A stretch of 64,000 nt of DNA from Planctomycetaceae bacterium (lineage in GTDB: Bacteria; Planctomycetota; Phycisphaerae; UBA1845; UTPLA1): positions 4,024,249 through 4,088,248 of the forward strand of contig CP030884.1 in NCBI GenBank assembly GCA_006969385.1, in the 5' to 3' direction. The position numbers and the translations under genes are program-made. Below the pieces are notes generated by a model. It did not search any database and was not told the DNA's origin. It was given only the letters and a program-made list of their open reading frames with translations. Positions within the stretch are counted from its first letter, which is position 1. The number at the start of each line of letters is the position of its first letter. Shown piece after piece: positions 25,522-32,944 of this stretch.

Positions 25522-26841
25522 TTAACCTAAACCGAACGCCGATTCAATTATCTTCCGCACATCAACATCGCGCACGCGTTCTCCCGTGACCAAGCCCTCG
25601 TGGCTCGCCACCAACGCGCCATACTGCTCCGCCGACTCGGCCACCGCCCCGTGACTGCCCTTCACCATCGTCGCATCCACCGGCGTCTGCTTTGTTTCCA
25701 TGTTGATGAACATTTCGACCGGGTCGTAGCCCGGCTTCGAATGAATATCGACCGTGCGCGCGAAGGGCGGTGCCTTTGCATCGTCGTGCCACCAGTAATA
25801 CGCCAGCCAGCTATCGGGCTCGCACGCGAGCACCACCTCACCGCTACGCGGATGGTTTAGCCCAAGCTTGCCGCGCTCGTCGCCGTACAGTGAATGCGCG
25901 ATACCATCGACACCTTCAAAGATTCCGGCGGCCGCGTCGATTTCCGTTTCGTCCTGCACGTACACATGTGCAAATTGATGATCGACGACGGCAAAGGCCT
26001 TGCTCTCGCGCAGATTGAGGTATTCGTGACCGTCGCGTTCGTTGATTTTTGCAAGGCCGGCATCGCGCAACATCCGGTTCGGATAAATCACGCGCGATAC
26101 GTCGGTCATGGCGTATTCGCTAACCACCAAGTACGCGACATCGGTGATACCAAGTGCGTTGACGCCGTCGATCAGGCGACCGATTTGTTCGTCGGCCTCG
26201 CGGCAGGCTTGTATCTGCTGCTCGCTATTGGGGCCGTGCTTTTGTGCTTGATAATCGAGATGCGGGAAGTAAACGTAATTGAACCGCGGTCGTTCGCGCT
26301 GAAGCAGCCACAGGGCGGCGTTGACGGTCCATTCTGTCGATTTGATATTCGCAAGCGGGCCCCAAAAATTCATCAACGGAAAGTGGCCCAAGTCGGCGAG
26401 CAGCTTTTCGTATAAACCGTCGGGCTTGCTGTAACACCATAACTCGGTGCGACCGTCTTCATGATGAATCGGCTCGGGCGTGACGATGTAATCGGCGGCG
26501 GCGTCTTTGATGTTCTGCGGAATCCATGCGGCTTGCGAAATACCCTTGTCGGCCAGCGCGTTCCAAACCTGTGGCGCTTCGATCAAGCCGTTGCGGCCCA
26601 CCCATAGTTCCACCTCACCGCGCTCGCGATGATAGAAACCGTTGCCGATGATGCCGTGTTGTTCCGGTCCGACGCCAGTCAGCATCGATGCCTGTACCGG
26701 CGATGTTACGCACGGGAACGTCGGTTCCAACTCTGCAACAGCACCGGCGGAACGAGCGAGCGCCGATAGGCGCGGCATGTATTCGAGATCACGGGTACGT
26801 AAGCCGGGAATGGAAACTAAAAAGAGATGTTGATGCGGCAT
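25522..26841 (-). CDS. Alkaline-phosphatase-superfamily (nucleotide pyrophosphatase-like) enzyme
   Basis: 439 residues, no signal peptide. The superfamily layout is visible: an N-terminal strand LFLVSIPGLRTRDL, the nucleophile region PTFPCVTSPVQASMLTG (Thr46 or Ser47 is the likely nucleophile), PEQHGIIGNGFYHRE, then FNYVYFPHLDYQAQKHGP (metal Asp/His) and VSEYAMTDV. In nucleotide pyrophosphatases the first strand ends with a metal-binding Asp before Gly-Leu-Arg. Here it is Pro (IPGLR), a known variant in related planctomycete and cyanobacterial proteins. Substrate unknown. It lies downstream of fusA on the same strand. Confidence 0.82.
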   Translation of the reverse strand: MPHQHLFLVSIPGLRTRDLEYMPRLSALARSAGAVAELEPTFPCVTSPVQASMLTGVGPEQHGIIGNGFYHRERGEVELWVGRNGLIEAPQVWNALADKGISQAAWIPQNIKDAAADYIVTPEPIHHEDGRTELWCYSKPDGLYEKLLADLGHFPLMNFWGPLANIKSTEWTVNAALWLLQRERPRFNYVYFPHLDYQAQKHGPNSEQQIQACREADEQIGRLIDGVNALGITDVAYLVVSEYAMTDVSRVIYPNRMLRDAGLAKINERDGHEYLNLRESKAFAVVDHQFAHVYVQDETEIDAAAGIFEGVDGIAHSLYGDERGKLGLNHPRSGEVVLACEPDSWLAYYWWHDDAKAPPFARTVDIHSKPGYDPVEMFINMETKQTPVDATMVKGSHGAVAESAEQYGALVASHEGLVTGERVRDVDVRKIIESAFGLG

Positions 26842-26910
26842 AATGACGATGAGCCTGATCGATGAATGATTGCAGTTATTCGTTAATTACTAGCGTTAGC
26901 TCAAACACAC

Positions 26911-26936
26911 CGATTGCAAGCCGGTGCCACAGCGCA
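26911..26936 (+). repeat. Dispersed repeat, copy 3
   Basis: The core TTGCAAGCCGGTGCCACAGC corresponds to the copies at 13781-13804 and 13813-13838. Immediately downstream is a strong hairpin (26943-26962). Confidence 0.5.
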
Positions 26937-26942
26937 CGGTAG

Positions 26943-26962
26943 GGTGCATCCTTCGATGCACC
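26943..26962. repeat. Perfect 8-bp hairpin, GGTGCATC/GATGCACC
   Basis: GGTGCATC is followed by the loop CTTC and GATGCACC. No T-run follows on either strand, so it is not a typical intrinsic terminator. It lies between fusA and the phosphatase-superfamily gene, next to dispersed repeat copy 3, and may be part of one mobile or structural repeat. Confidence 0.6.
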
Positions 26963-27000
26963 AATAACCGGCCGGCGCGCTTGCAAATCCCAACGCTTTG

Positions 27001-29130
27001 CTAATCACCATACCCGTACTTCTTGAGCAATTCCTTCTGCTCGGCGGGCGGCATGGCGGCGTAGGTATCGGGTTCCATGCTCCAACTGCTGCGGCCTTGC
27101 GTCAGCGTGCGCAGCTTGGTGGCATATTGAAACATCTCGGCCAGCGGCACGGTCGCGTGAATCACGCGATCGGGCCCGCGCATTTCGGTATCCTGAATCA
27201 ACCCGCGCCGCGCGCTGAGATCGCCGCTTACCGGGCCGAAGTAATCGTCCGGCACCGTCACTTCGAGTTTCATCATCGGTTCGAGCATGACCGGCCCGGC
27301 CTTTTCGATTGCTTCTTCAAACGCCGCCCGCGCCGCGTTTTCAAAGGCCAAGTCGGTGCTCATGCTCTCGTGCTCGGCGGCATGCAGCAGCGTGGCGCGC
27401 ACATTTAGCAGCGGATAACCCGCCAACGGGCCGACGAAAAGACAGTCTTTAATTCCTTGCTTGATGGCCGCCAAAAACTCTCGCTTCAGGCTGATTTCCT
27501 CGGGCAACTCATTGCGAAACTCATAGGTCTCCGCACCAGTCTCTGGCACAAACGCTTCCACGCGCAACTTGACAGTCGCCTTCTGCGGTCCGCTCGCCGT
27601 TGTCAATTCAAACGTGCGCTCGTGTTCGGCCTTGCCGGTAATCGTTTCGCGATACGCGACCAACGGCTTGCCGACATTGATTCCGACGTTGAAGTCGTTC
27701 TCAAGTTTCTTCGCCAGCACTTCGAGGTGTAACTCACCCATACCGCTCAGGATTACTTGGCCGGTATCTTCGTTCATGCGATGTTTAAACGTCGGGTCTT
27801 GTTTCTCAAGCTTAATGAGCGCGTCCGCCAGCGCGTCTTTGTCCTTGGTATTCTTCGGTTCGACGGAAACCGCCATGACGGGCTGCGGAAACTCGATGCG
27901 TCCAAGCAAGATCGGATCGTTCGGATCGCAAACCGTATCGCCCGTGAGTGCGTCCTTAAAACCCGTCACCGCGACGATATCGCCGGGCACCGCACGGTCG
28001 ATCGCTTCCCGCCGCTTGGCGAACATCCGATATAGTCGGCTGATGTTCTCCTTCTTGCCGGTGTTATGGATATAAGCGCGCTGGCTGGATTTCAGAATGC
28101 CGCTGTACACGCGCAGATAATAAAGATCGAGCGGCTTTTCCGCGACGATCTTGAAGATGTACGCGGCCAAAGGGTCTTTCTCGCTCGGCTTGCGCGTCAG
28201 CGCGGTTTGATCTTCCGTAGACTTCACGCCGGGAACCGGCGGTACGTCGAGCGGTGAAGGCAGATAATCAACCACACCATCCAGTAATCGTTGCACGCCG
28301 ATGCGTTTCAAGCTGCTGCCGCAGAAGCAGGGCTGCGCCTTGTTCGCAATCGTGCCTTTGCGCAGTGCGCGCTTTACGTCTTCGTCCGGAATCTCCGCAT
28401 CTTCGAGATACTTTTCCATCAGCGCATCGTCGAATTCGGCGGCCTTTTCGATCATGTTGCGCCGCCAATATTCCGCGTCGTCCTGCAACTCGCTCGGGAT
28501 ATCGCCCTCTTCGACCTTCTCACCCTGGTCGCCCATGAAGCGATAGGCGCGCATGCCGAAGAGATCGATCACGCCTTCAAACGACGAATCGGCACCGATC
28601 GGTATTTGCACCGGTATCGGATTGGCGTGCAGCCGACGCACGATCGATTCGACCGACGCGTTAAAGTCGGCGCCGATCTTGTCCATCTTGTTTAGGAAGC
28701 AGATGCGCGGCACGTTGTATTTGGTCGCTTGCCGCCAAACGGTTTCCGATTGCGCTTCGACGCCTTCTTTGGAGTCGAACACAATAATCGCGCCGTCGAG
28801 CACGCGCAGGCAACGTTCGACTTCAGCCGTGAAGTCAACGTGCCCCGGCGTATCGATCAAGTTGATGGTGTAATCGCGCCACGGACAGGTGACGGCCGCG
28901 CTAAAAATCGTGATGCCGCGCTGTTGCTCTTGTGTATCAAAATCCGTGGCCGTTGTGCCATCGTCGACGTCACCCATCTTGTGGGTCTTGCCGGTGTAAA
29001 ACAGGATGCGTTCGGTGGTCGTTGTCTTGCCCGCGTCGATGTGGGCCGCCACGCCGATATTGCGAATACGGCTCAACGGCGATGTGTCGGTAGGGTCGGT
29101 TTCTTCCTTTGTTTCGGCGGTCGCGGGCAT
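27001..29130 (-). CDS. fusA: Translation elongation factor G
   Basis: 709 residues from the ATG ending at 29130, preceded by AGGAG eight bases upstream. A longer frame to 29208 has no ribosome site. EF-G is the translocation GTPase. G1 is AHIDAGKT (residues 29-36), the switch region carries QQERGITIFSAA, G3 is DTPGHVDF and G4 is LNKMDKIGADF. Domains II-V follow, including GMGELHLEVL and the C-terminal YFGPVSGDLSARRG and MFQYATKLRTLTQGR. Length and motifs are complete. No rpsL, rpsG or tuf neighbours occur, so this may be one of several EF-G paralogues, as planctomycetes often carry. Confidence 0.95.
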   Translation of the reverse strand: MPATAETKEETDPTDTSPLSRIRNIGVAAHIDAGKTTTTERILFYTGKTHKMGDVDDGTTATDFDTQEQQRGITIFSAAVTCPWRDYTINLIDTPGHVDFTAEVERCLRVLDGAIIVFDSKEGVEAQSETVWRQATKYNVPRICFLNKMDKIGADFNASVESIVRRLHANPIPVQIPIGADSSFEGVIDLFGMRAYRFMGDQGEKVEEGDIPSELQDDAEYWRRNMIEKAAEFDDALMEKYLEDAEIPDEDVKRALRKGTIANKAQPCFCGSSLKRIGVQRLLDGVVDYLPSPLDVPPVPGVKSTEDQTALTRKPSEKDPLAAYIFKIVAEKPLDLYYLRVYSGILKSSQRAYIHNTGKKENISRLYRMFAKRREAIDRAVPGDIVAVTGFKDALTGDTVCDPNDPILLGRIEFPQPVMAVSVEPKNTKDKDALADALIKLEKQDPTFKHRMNEDTGQVILSGMGELHLEVLAKKLENDFNVGINVGKPLVAYRETITGKAEHERTFELTTASGPQKATVKLRVEAFVPETGAETYEFRNELPEEISLKREFLAAIKQGIKDCLFVGPLAGYPLLNVRATLLHAAEHESMSTDLAFENAARAAFEEAIEKAGPVMLEPMMKLEVTVPDDYFGPVSGDLSARRGLIQDTEMRGPDRVIHATVPLAEMFQYATKLRTLTQGRSSWSMEPDTYAAMPPAEQKELLKKYGYGD

Positions 29131-29277
29131 CGGGGCACTCCTGAAGCAAATGCTCAAAAAATTTGCGGTCAAGTTCGGTAGGATATGAGCGACAGCAGCG
29201 ACGAACAAGCCGCCGCCCCTATTCTTTCAGAACATCGGACGATGCTTGTTTTGTCGCGACGGATCGCCGGTCGAGAT

Positions 29278-29352
29278 GGCAAAAAGCTGTGCGATAAAAT
29301 GCTGTGTGGCAAGAAGGTGTGCGGCAGGAAGCTCGCTGGCAAAAAGCTGTCT
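29278..29352 (+). repeat. 15-nt degenerate tandem repeat, five units
   Basis: Five units of consensus GGCAAAAAGCTGTGC, each a multiple of three, start at 29278, 29293, 29308, 29323 and 29338. In the frame from 29185 they encode GKKLC, DKMLC, GKKVC, GRKLA and GKKLS. Units differ at one to six positions. The period and degeneracy suggest expansion and drift. It is too short and too diverged to be CRISPR. Confidence 0.75.
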
Positions 29353-29361
29353 GGTAAGTTT

Positions 29362-29382
29362 CCCCTTCCTTGCAGGGAGGGG
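29362..29382 (+). repeat. Hairpin repeat, copy A (CCCCTTCCT/AGGGAGGGG)
   Basis: Nine pairs with one wobble, three-base loop TGC, then GGCTAGGTGAGGG. The same arrangement (stem, short loop, GG-x-GGTGAGG) occurs perfectly at 43751-43773 with the tail CCGGGGTGAGG, so the two are diverged members of one family. Confidence 0.6.
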
Positions 29383-29682
29383 CTAGGTGAGGGTTGCATT
29401 TCTAAGTGGACTTTCAATGTCTCCACGCGAGCAAGAATGTAAATCGAATCTGGGGTAGCTCTTATTGGAGAGTTGCGAACGAATTTCCCATGCCGCTGTT
29501 CGTACCGACCGCAATTAGTATCGCAATGTAGGTTCAAAAATACCCACGATTTTCGAACAGCCACGTTTGACCCGCCCGCGTCATCACTGATCTTGGCACC
29601 AACAGTGTCAGGAACCCAAGTTTTCGCCATCGGGCGACATGCCAAATGGGTTGGCAGTCGTCGGCGAACGGAGGCATTTGTG

Positions 29683-30297
29683 ATGTGCGTGAACAAGATG
29701 CAGCAACGAATGGTGCGAGATTTCCGATTTAGTCGGGTGACGATGGTCGCCGCGCTGTCGGCCGCGCTCCTGACCGGCTGTACGCCCGACGCATCGGGCC
29801 TTGGGGGCGGTGGTACGCCGCCGGACCCTTGCTCGCGGAACTTTGACCTGGGCTCGACCAACATCGATTCCGATCCGGATTCGGCGGGCCTGCAGATGGA
29901 AGACCCATTGGCCAATCATACGTTCCGGGTGTATTGGTCCTATCTCTACATCGGCAACCACGATTGGGAAGGAATCCATGTCGGTCCATACCCATTCGTG
30001 ACCCGCGTACGAATTTGGGACAACGGTGAACTCGTCTTCGAGGTCGAATTTGATGGCGAAGTAAAGCCCGGTGATTTCGAGTCCGACTCGATCCTGATCG
30101 AGGGCGGTCTCCCCGCTGGGGACTACGACGCTCAGATCGCCATCGACACCGAAGGCACGGTGCCCGAATGCGATGGTTTGCCTAACGCATTGGATAACGT
30201 CCGCGACTTCACTTTCAGCGTGCAGCCGCAACCGATCGACGATCTGCAGGACGCTGTCAATGAAGCACGCGAACCGGCGCAAGTGCCTTCTTTCTAA
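29683..30297 (+). CDS. Predicted lipoprotein, unknown function
   Basis: About 204 residues from the ATG at 29683, with GGAGG about nine bases upstream. The signal peptide ends LSAALLTGC, a good lipobox, and a Gly/Pro linker follows. The mature part (SDPDSAGLQMEDPLANHTF, then WSYLYIGNHDWEG, VRIWDNGELVFEVEFDGEVKPGD) looks like a beta-sandwich binding module, but no family was recognised. A strong hairpin lies 28 bases after the stop, and a T-tailed hairpin lies further on. Confidence 0.75.
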   Translation: MCVNKMQQRMVRDFRFSRVTMVAALSAALLTGCTPDASGLGGGGTPPDPCSRNFDLGSTNIDSDPDSAGLQMEDPLANHTFRVYWSYLYIGNHDWEGIHVGPYPFVTRVRIWDNGELVFEVEFDGEVKPGDFESDSILIEGGLPAGDYDAQIAIDTEGTVPECDGLPNALDNVRDFTFSVQPQPIDDLQDAVNEAREPAQVPSF

Positions 30298-30324
30298 CCA
30301 CCGATTTATTCGCTCGCCCAACGC

Positions 30325-30353
30325 GCCGCTCCGTTCCTCTCGAACGGAGCGGC
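30325..30353. repeat. Perfect 11-bp hairpin downstream of lipoprotein gene
   Basis: GCCGCTCCGTT pairs with AACGGAGCGGC around a seven-base loop. It lies 28 bases after the stop at 30297. No T-run follows directly, so it may protect the 3' end or belong to a repeat family. Confidence 0.6.
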
Positions 30354-30418
30354 CGGGGCGGGGCAGGCCCGACGGGGCTCGCGGGCTCTGCTGAGAAAAA
30401 CTTGCGACACAACCACCA

Positions 30419-30444
30419 GGCTCCGCCTTTGGCGGGGCCTTTTT
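30419..30444 (+). terminator. Rho-independent terminator
   Basis: GGCTCCGCC pairs with GGCGGGGCC (one T-G wobble) around loop TTT, followed directly by five T residues at 30440-30444. It likely ends the transcript of the lipoprotein gene at 29683-30297. Confidence 0.75.
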
Positions 30445-30646
30445 GCTGGCGTACTCGCCAAAAACCGATGCACACCCAAAAAAATTTCGGAAATCTCCAA
30501 AATTCCTTGCCCCTTTCGGCGGCAGATGTCGCGTTCTGATTGCGTATGGAATTGCTGAGGCGGCTTGGTGACAGGTCGGCCCCAACTTGGCTCGTGACAC
30601 CGGCGACAGGCAAGTCGCTTGAGCAATGCGACGAAAGGCAGACGAC

Positions 30647-30892
30647 ATGGTTGGCAGAATGATCGACACGATGCGAGAAAAATTGCCGGGAGGCGGCTCG
30701 GGTGATATCTGCGGCTTCTGCTACGGCATGAGCACGCGCCGCGCCGTGGTGACCCGTTTTGCCGGCTATTGCGAGTCGATTTATGCCCGCTCCTTCGTTT
30801 CGGATGTCGTCGGTGGCGTGGTCAGCGTAGTGCAATCCACCCGCGACGAGCGTGCGCTGCGGAAATACGAGCGTGGAAACTCGGGCAACTAG
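30647..30892 (+). CDS. Small protein of unknown function with Cys-containing core
   Basis: 81 residues from the ATG at 30647, with AAAGG eight bases upstream. An ATG at 30626 is also in frame. The sequence has a CGFCYGMSTRR motif near residue 25, a second cysteine further on, and a basic C-terminus. There is no signal peptide. Third-position GC and the ribosome site support coding. No family recognised. Confidence 0.5.
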   Translation: MVGRMIDTMREKLPGGGSGDICGFCYGMSTRRAVVTRFAGYCESIYARSFVSDVVGGVVSVVQSTRDERALRKYERGNSGN

Positions 30893-31319
30893 CCGCGCGA
30901 ACGATCCTCCTATCAACGGTCAAGACCGACCAGCATCGGAACCATCGAAAAACCGTTCTCCCGATTCAAAATCTAATTTTTTAACTCGCGCGGCATATTC
31001 CTAACTCTTGAGGGTACCTCCTGTCGAGTGAATTCAGCCAACCAACGGCATCGACGCCAGGGCTGTGATTTTCACTTTTTTGAACAGGACGACGCAGGTC
31101 GTAAACAGGTGCCGCATGCCCATAAATCGCTCCTATCTTGCTAAAAACGAGGATTTCTCCACCGTCGCCCGCTCGTTGGTTGGCTGGAATTTGGACGAAT
31201 ATCCGATGCAAATACTGGACCTTGCTGATTCTCGGCCTATGCTCGATTGTTCAGCCGCACAAACTGATGCAACCCGTTTTCCGCCGCCCAGCGCGGCAAG
31301 ACGCGGAGCCGCAGCAGCC
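30893..31319. other. Intergenic stretch without a supported gene
   Basis: About 430 bases. The frame of the downstream gene is open back to 31065, but that part has no protein-like sequence and no ribosome site, so it is left as leader. No terminator or RNA was recognised. Confidence 0.4.
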
Positions 31320-31967
31320 ATGACCCAAACACTACGCTTAGCCATCACGACCGCCATGCTCTGGGCCTGCGCCGGCATGGAATGCGACGAAACCGACTCG
31401 GTTCAGGCACCGTTCTTTCCGGCACCGATCGCCTGCGGTTGCGCCGACGAAGCCGCCGCCACGATCGACGCGGACATCAGCGATGCCGAAGCGGCCTTGG
31501 CCGAAGACATCTGGCGCGCCCTCAACGATCACCGCTCGGCGCTGGGACTGCGCGAGTTGAATTGGTACGCACCGGCCGCCGACGTCGCGCGCGGCCATTC
31601 CGATGCCATGTTGCGCCGCGGATTTTTCGATCACGTCGATCCGTGCACCTGCCTCGACCAATCGGCCCGCGCCGCTACGGCTGGCATCCAACACGATTTT
31701 GAGAACCTCTATTCGCCCGAATCGAATACGCCGTTCGTCGGCGAGGTGATCTACCGTGCTACCCGCATTGACGATCTCGATGGCGACCACATCGTCAACG
31801 TATGGGCCGAATCCCCCGAACACCGCGTGCATGTTGAGGCACCGTTGGAGTTCCCGGGGTTTTATCAATTGCCGAGTTGGACGCATGTGGGTATCGGCGT
31901 ACGCATCGAAGGCGACGACACCTATGTGACGGCGATGTTTTTTAAGAACCCGACGACGGGGGCGTAA
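31320..31967 (+). CDS. Secreted CAP-domain (SCP-like) protein
   Basis: 215 residues from the ATG at 31320. The N-terminus is a hydrophobic leader (LRLAITTAMLWACAGMEC), and the WAC could be a lipobox, so it may be a lipoprotein. The CAP domain starts with WRALNDHRSALGLRELNWYAPAADVARGHSDAML, has FFDHVDPCTC, and later HIVNVWAESPEHRVHVE, THVGIGVRIEGDDTYVTAMFF. CAP proteins are extracytoplasmic and often bind lipids or sterols. Cysteine pairs likely form disulfides. Role unknown. Confidence 0.85.
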   Translation: MTQTLRLAITTAMLWACAGMECDETDSVQAPFFPAPIACGCADEAAATIDADISDAEAALAEDIWRALNDHRSALGLRELNWYAPAADVARGHSDAMLRRGFFDHVDPCTCLDQSARAATAGIQHDFENLYSPESNTPFVGEVIYRATRIDDLDGDHIVNVWAESPEHRVHVEAPLEFPGFYQLPSWTHVGIGVRIEGDDTYVTAMFFKNPTTGA

Positions 31968-31990
31968 CGAGCTTTTTCATCCGAGCTACG

Positions 31991-32470
31991 TTATACGTTC
32001 GTCAACAACTCAATCTCATTTTTCACACCCGTTACGACCGATTCGTATCCCATCAGTTTACCCGTCACGCGCAGTCCGAATGCCTTAAACGACTTCAACA
32101 CCGCCGCCTTTCTGCGCAATAGGTAGCACATTCCTAGTTTCTGATTTGTGTCGTAATGCGCCAGCATTTCGATCGCCGACCGTAGGGTGCGCAGTGAGAC
32201 GTTAAAAAACGGCGGATCGCAGAAGATCACATCAAACCGTTGCGGCAGGTGCGTGGGGCGGTTGATATCCCATCGAATGGATCCCGGTAGCTGGGCGAAG
32301 CGCTCGTCGATATCGAGGATGGCCGGCGTTTTGCCCGAATCAATCAATGCCGCGCCCAGCGTCGGCGCGCACAAGACACAAATCGAGTCGAACGGCTGCA
32401 ACCATTCGACCAACAACGCGCGCGTCGCGTCGTCGAAGAAATATTGCTCGTTGGCGTGAACTTCTAACAT
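31991..32470 (-). CDS. DPPF-motif methyltransferase-like protein
   Basis: 159 residues. The signature FDVIFCDPPFFNVSL near residues 80-94 matches the N6-adenine/lysine methyltransferase superfamily seen in the eukaryotic EEF1A-lysine methyltransferase family. An acidic S-adenosylmethionine strand (AILDIDERFAQLP) precedes it, and an ICVLCAPTLGAALID segment forms the N-terminal strand and helix. It lacks a DNA-recognition domain, so it may methylate protein or RNA. It is a short member. The gene diverges from the small membrane protein at 32527. Confidence 0.75.
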   Translation of the reverse strand: MLEVHANEQYFFDDATRALLVEWLQPFDSICVLCAPTLGAALIDSGKTPAILDIDERFAQLPGSIRWDINRPTHLPQRFDVIFCDPPFFNVSLRTLRSAIEMLAHYDTNQKLGMCYLLRRKAAVLKSFKAFGLRVTGKLMGYESVVTGVKNEIELLTNV

Positions 32471-32514
32471 GAAACCGTGATGATAACCGGAGGGAATCCG
32501 TTTAAGTTACATAT

Positions 32515-32526
32515 CGGAGGCCTCCG
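32515..32526. promoter_or_regulatory. Perfect palindrome covering a ribosome site
   Basis: CGGAGGCCTCCG immediately precedes the ATG at 32527 and contains the GGAGG ribosome site. Self-pairing of the RNA, or of two RNAs, could hide the site. It may be chance. Confidence 0.4.
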
Positions 32527-32730
32527 ATGACCGACCAACAATCCTCGCACGACGTGTTTCTCTTCAAGCTACTCGCCGGTATCGGCATAATGCTGACAAT
32601 CATTTTGCTGCCTTACGTGGTCCTAAATATGTTTAAAAAAATGCTACAGGAATCGAACTCATCACGACTTACCCCCAACGGGGTTGCGGCGTTCTTCGCA
32701 CGAGCCATGTCGCAACTCTTTCAGAGTTGA
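32527..32730 (+). CDS. Small single-span membrane protein
   Basis: 67 residues. A soluble polar start (MTDQQSSHDVFLFK) is followed by a span LLAGIGIMLTIILLPYVVLNMF at about 15-36 and a charged tail with a second amphipathic helix. The GGAGG ribosome site directly before the ATG lies in a palindrome. Unknown function. No neighbour on the same strand nearby. Confidence 0.6.
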   Translation: MTDQQSSHDVFLFKLLAGIGIMLTIILLPYVVLNMFKKMLQESNSSRLTPNGVAAFFARAMSQLFQS

Positions 32731-32944
32731 ATGTCGTAACGAATCATGCAACCCACGGTAGCCGCTACGCGTCAACCCTGGGCTAATTGGCGTAACGCCT
32801 TCGGCGTAAGGAATCGGTCTGAAGCCTTAGCATAAGAATAGCCGCTCAGCTGCATTGGGTAAGCTATATTGGTTTCGTCGTACGCGATCTTTACTTGTGC
32901 TTGACATGCTTTCATCATTAGCCAACCAACTGACGAATCGATGT

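Larger units (their letters stand above)
29131..29682. other. Repeat-rich intergenic region between fusA and a lipoprotein gene
   Basis: About 550 bases of mixed character. It contains a 15-nt tandem repeat (29278-29352), a hairpin related to the one at 43751 (29362-29382) and no well-supported gene. A rightward frame from an ATG at 29185 runs 85 codons through the repeat, but its nearest AGGA is too close to the ATG. The opposite strand reads a proline-rich repeat. Promoters for both flanking genes must lie here. Confidence 0.5.
30298..30625 (+). other. Intergenic region with two hairpins
   Basis: Contains an 11-bp perfect hairpin (30325-30353) and a T-tailed terminator hairpin (30419-30444). 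The rest (30445-30625) is AT-rich at its left end. I see no gene or known RNA in it. The sequence before 30626 could carry the promoter for the next small gene. Confidence 0.45.

Noticed and set aside
29278..29352. CRISPR array
   Set aside because: Units are 15 nt, adjacent and degenerate, with no spacers and no cas gene nearby.
29608..30669. 353-codon leftward frame over the lipoprotein and its 3' hairpins
   Set aside because: It runs through terminator-like structures and lacks conserved motifs; the plus-strand gene has a ribosome site and lipobox.
31065..31319. N-terminal extension of the CAP-domain protein
   Set aside because: The added sequence precedes the signal-like leader and has no ribosome site; the ATG at 31320 puts the leader at the N-terminus.
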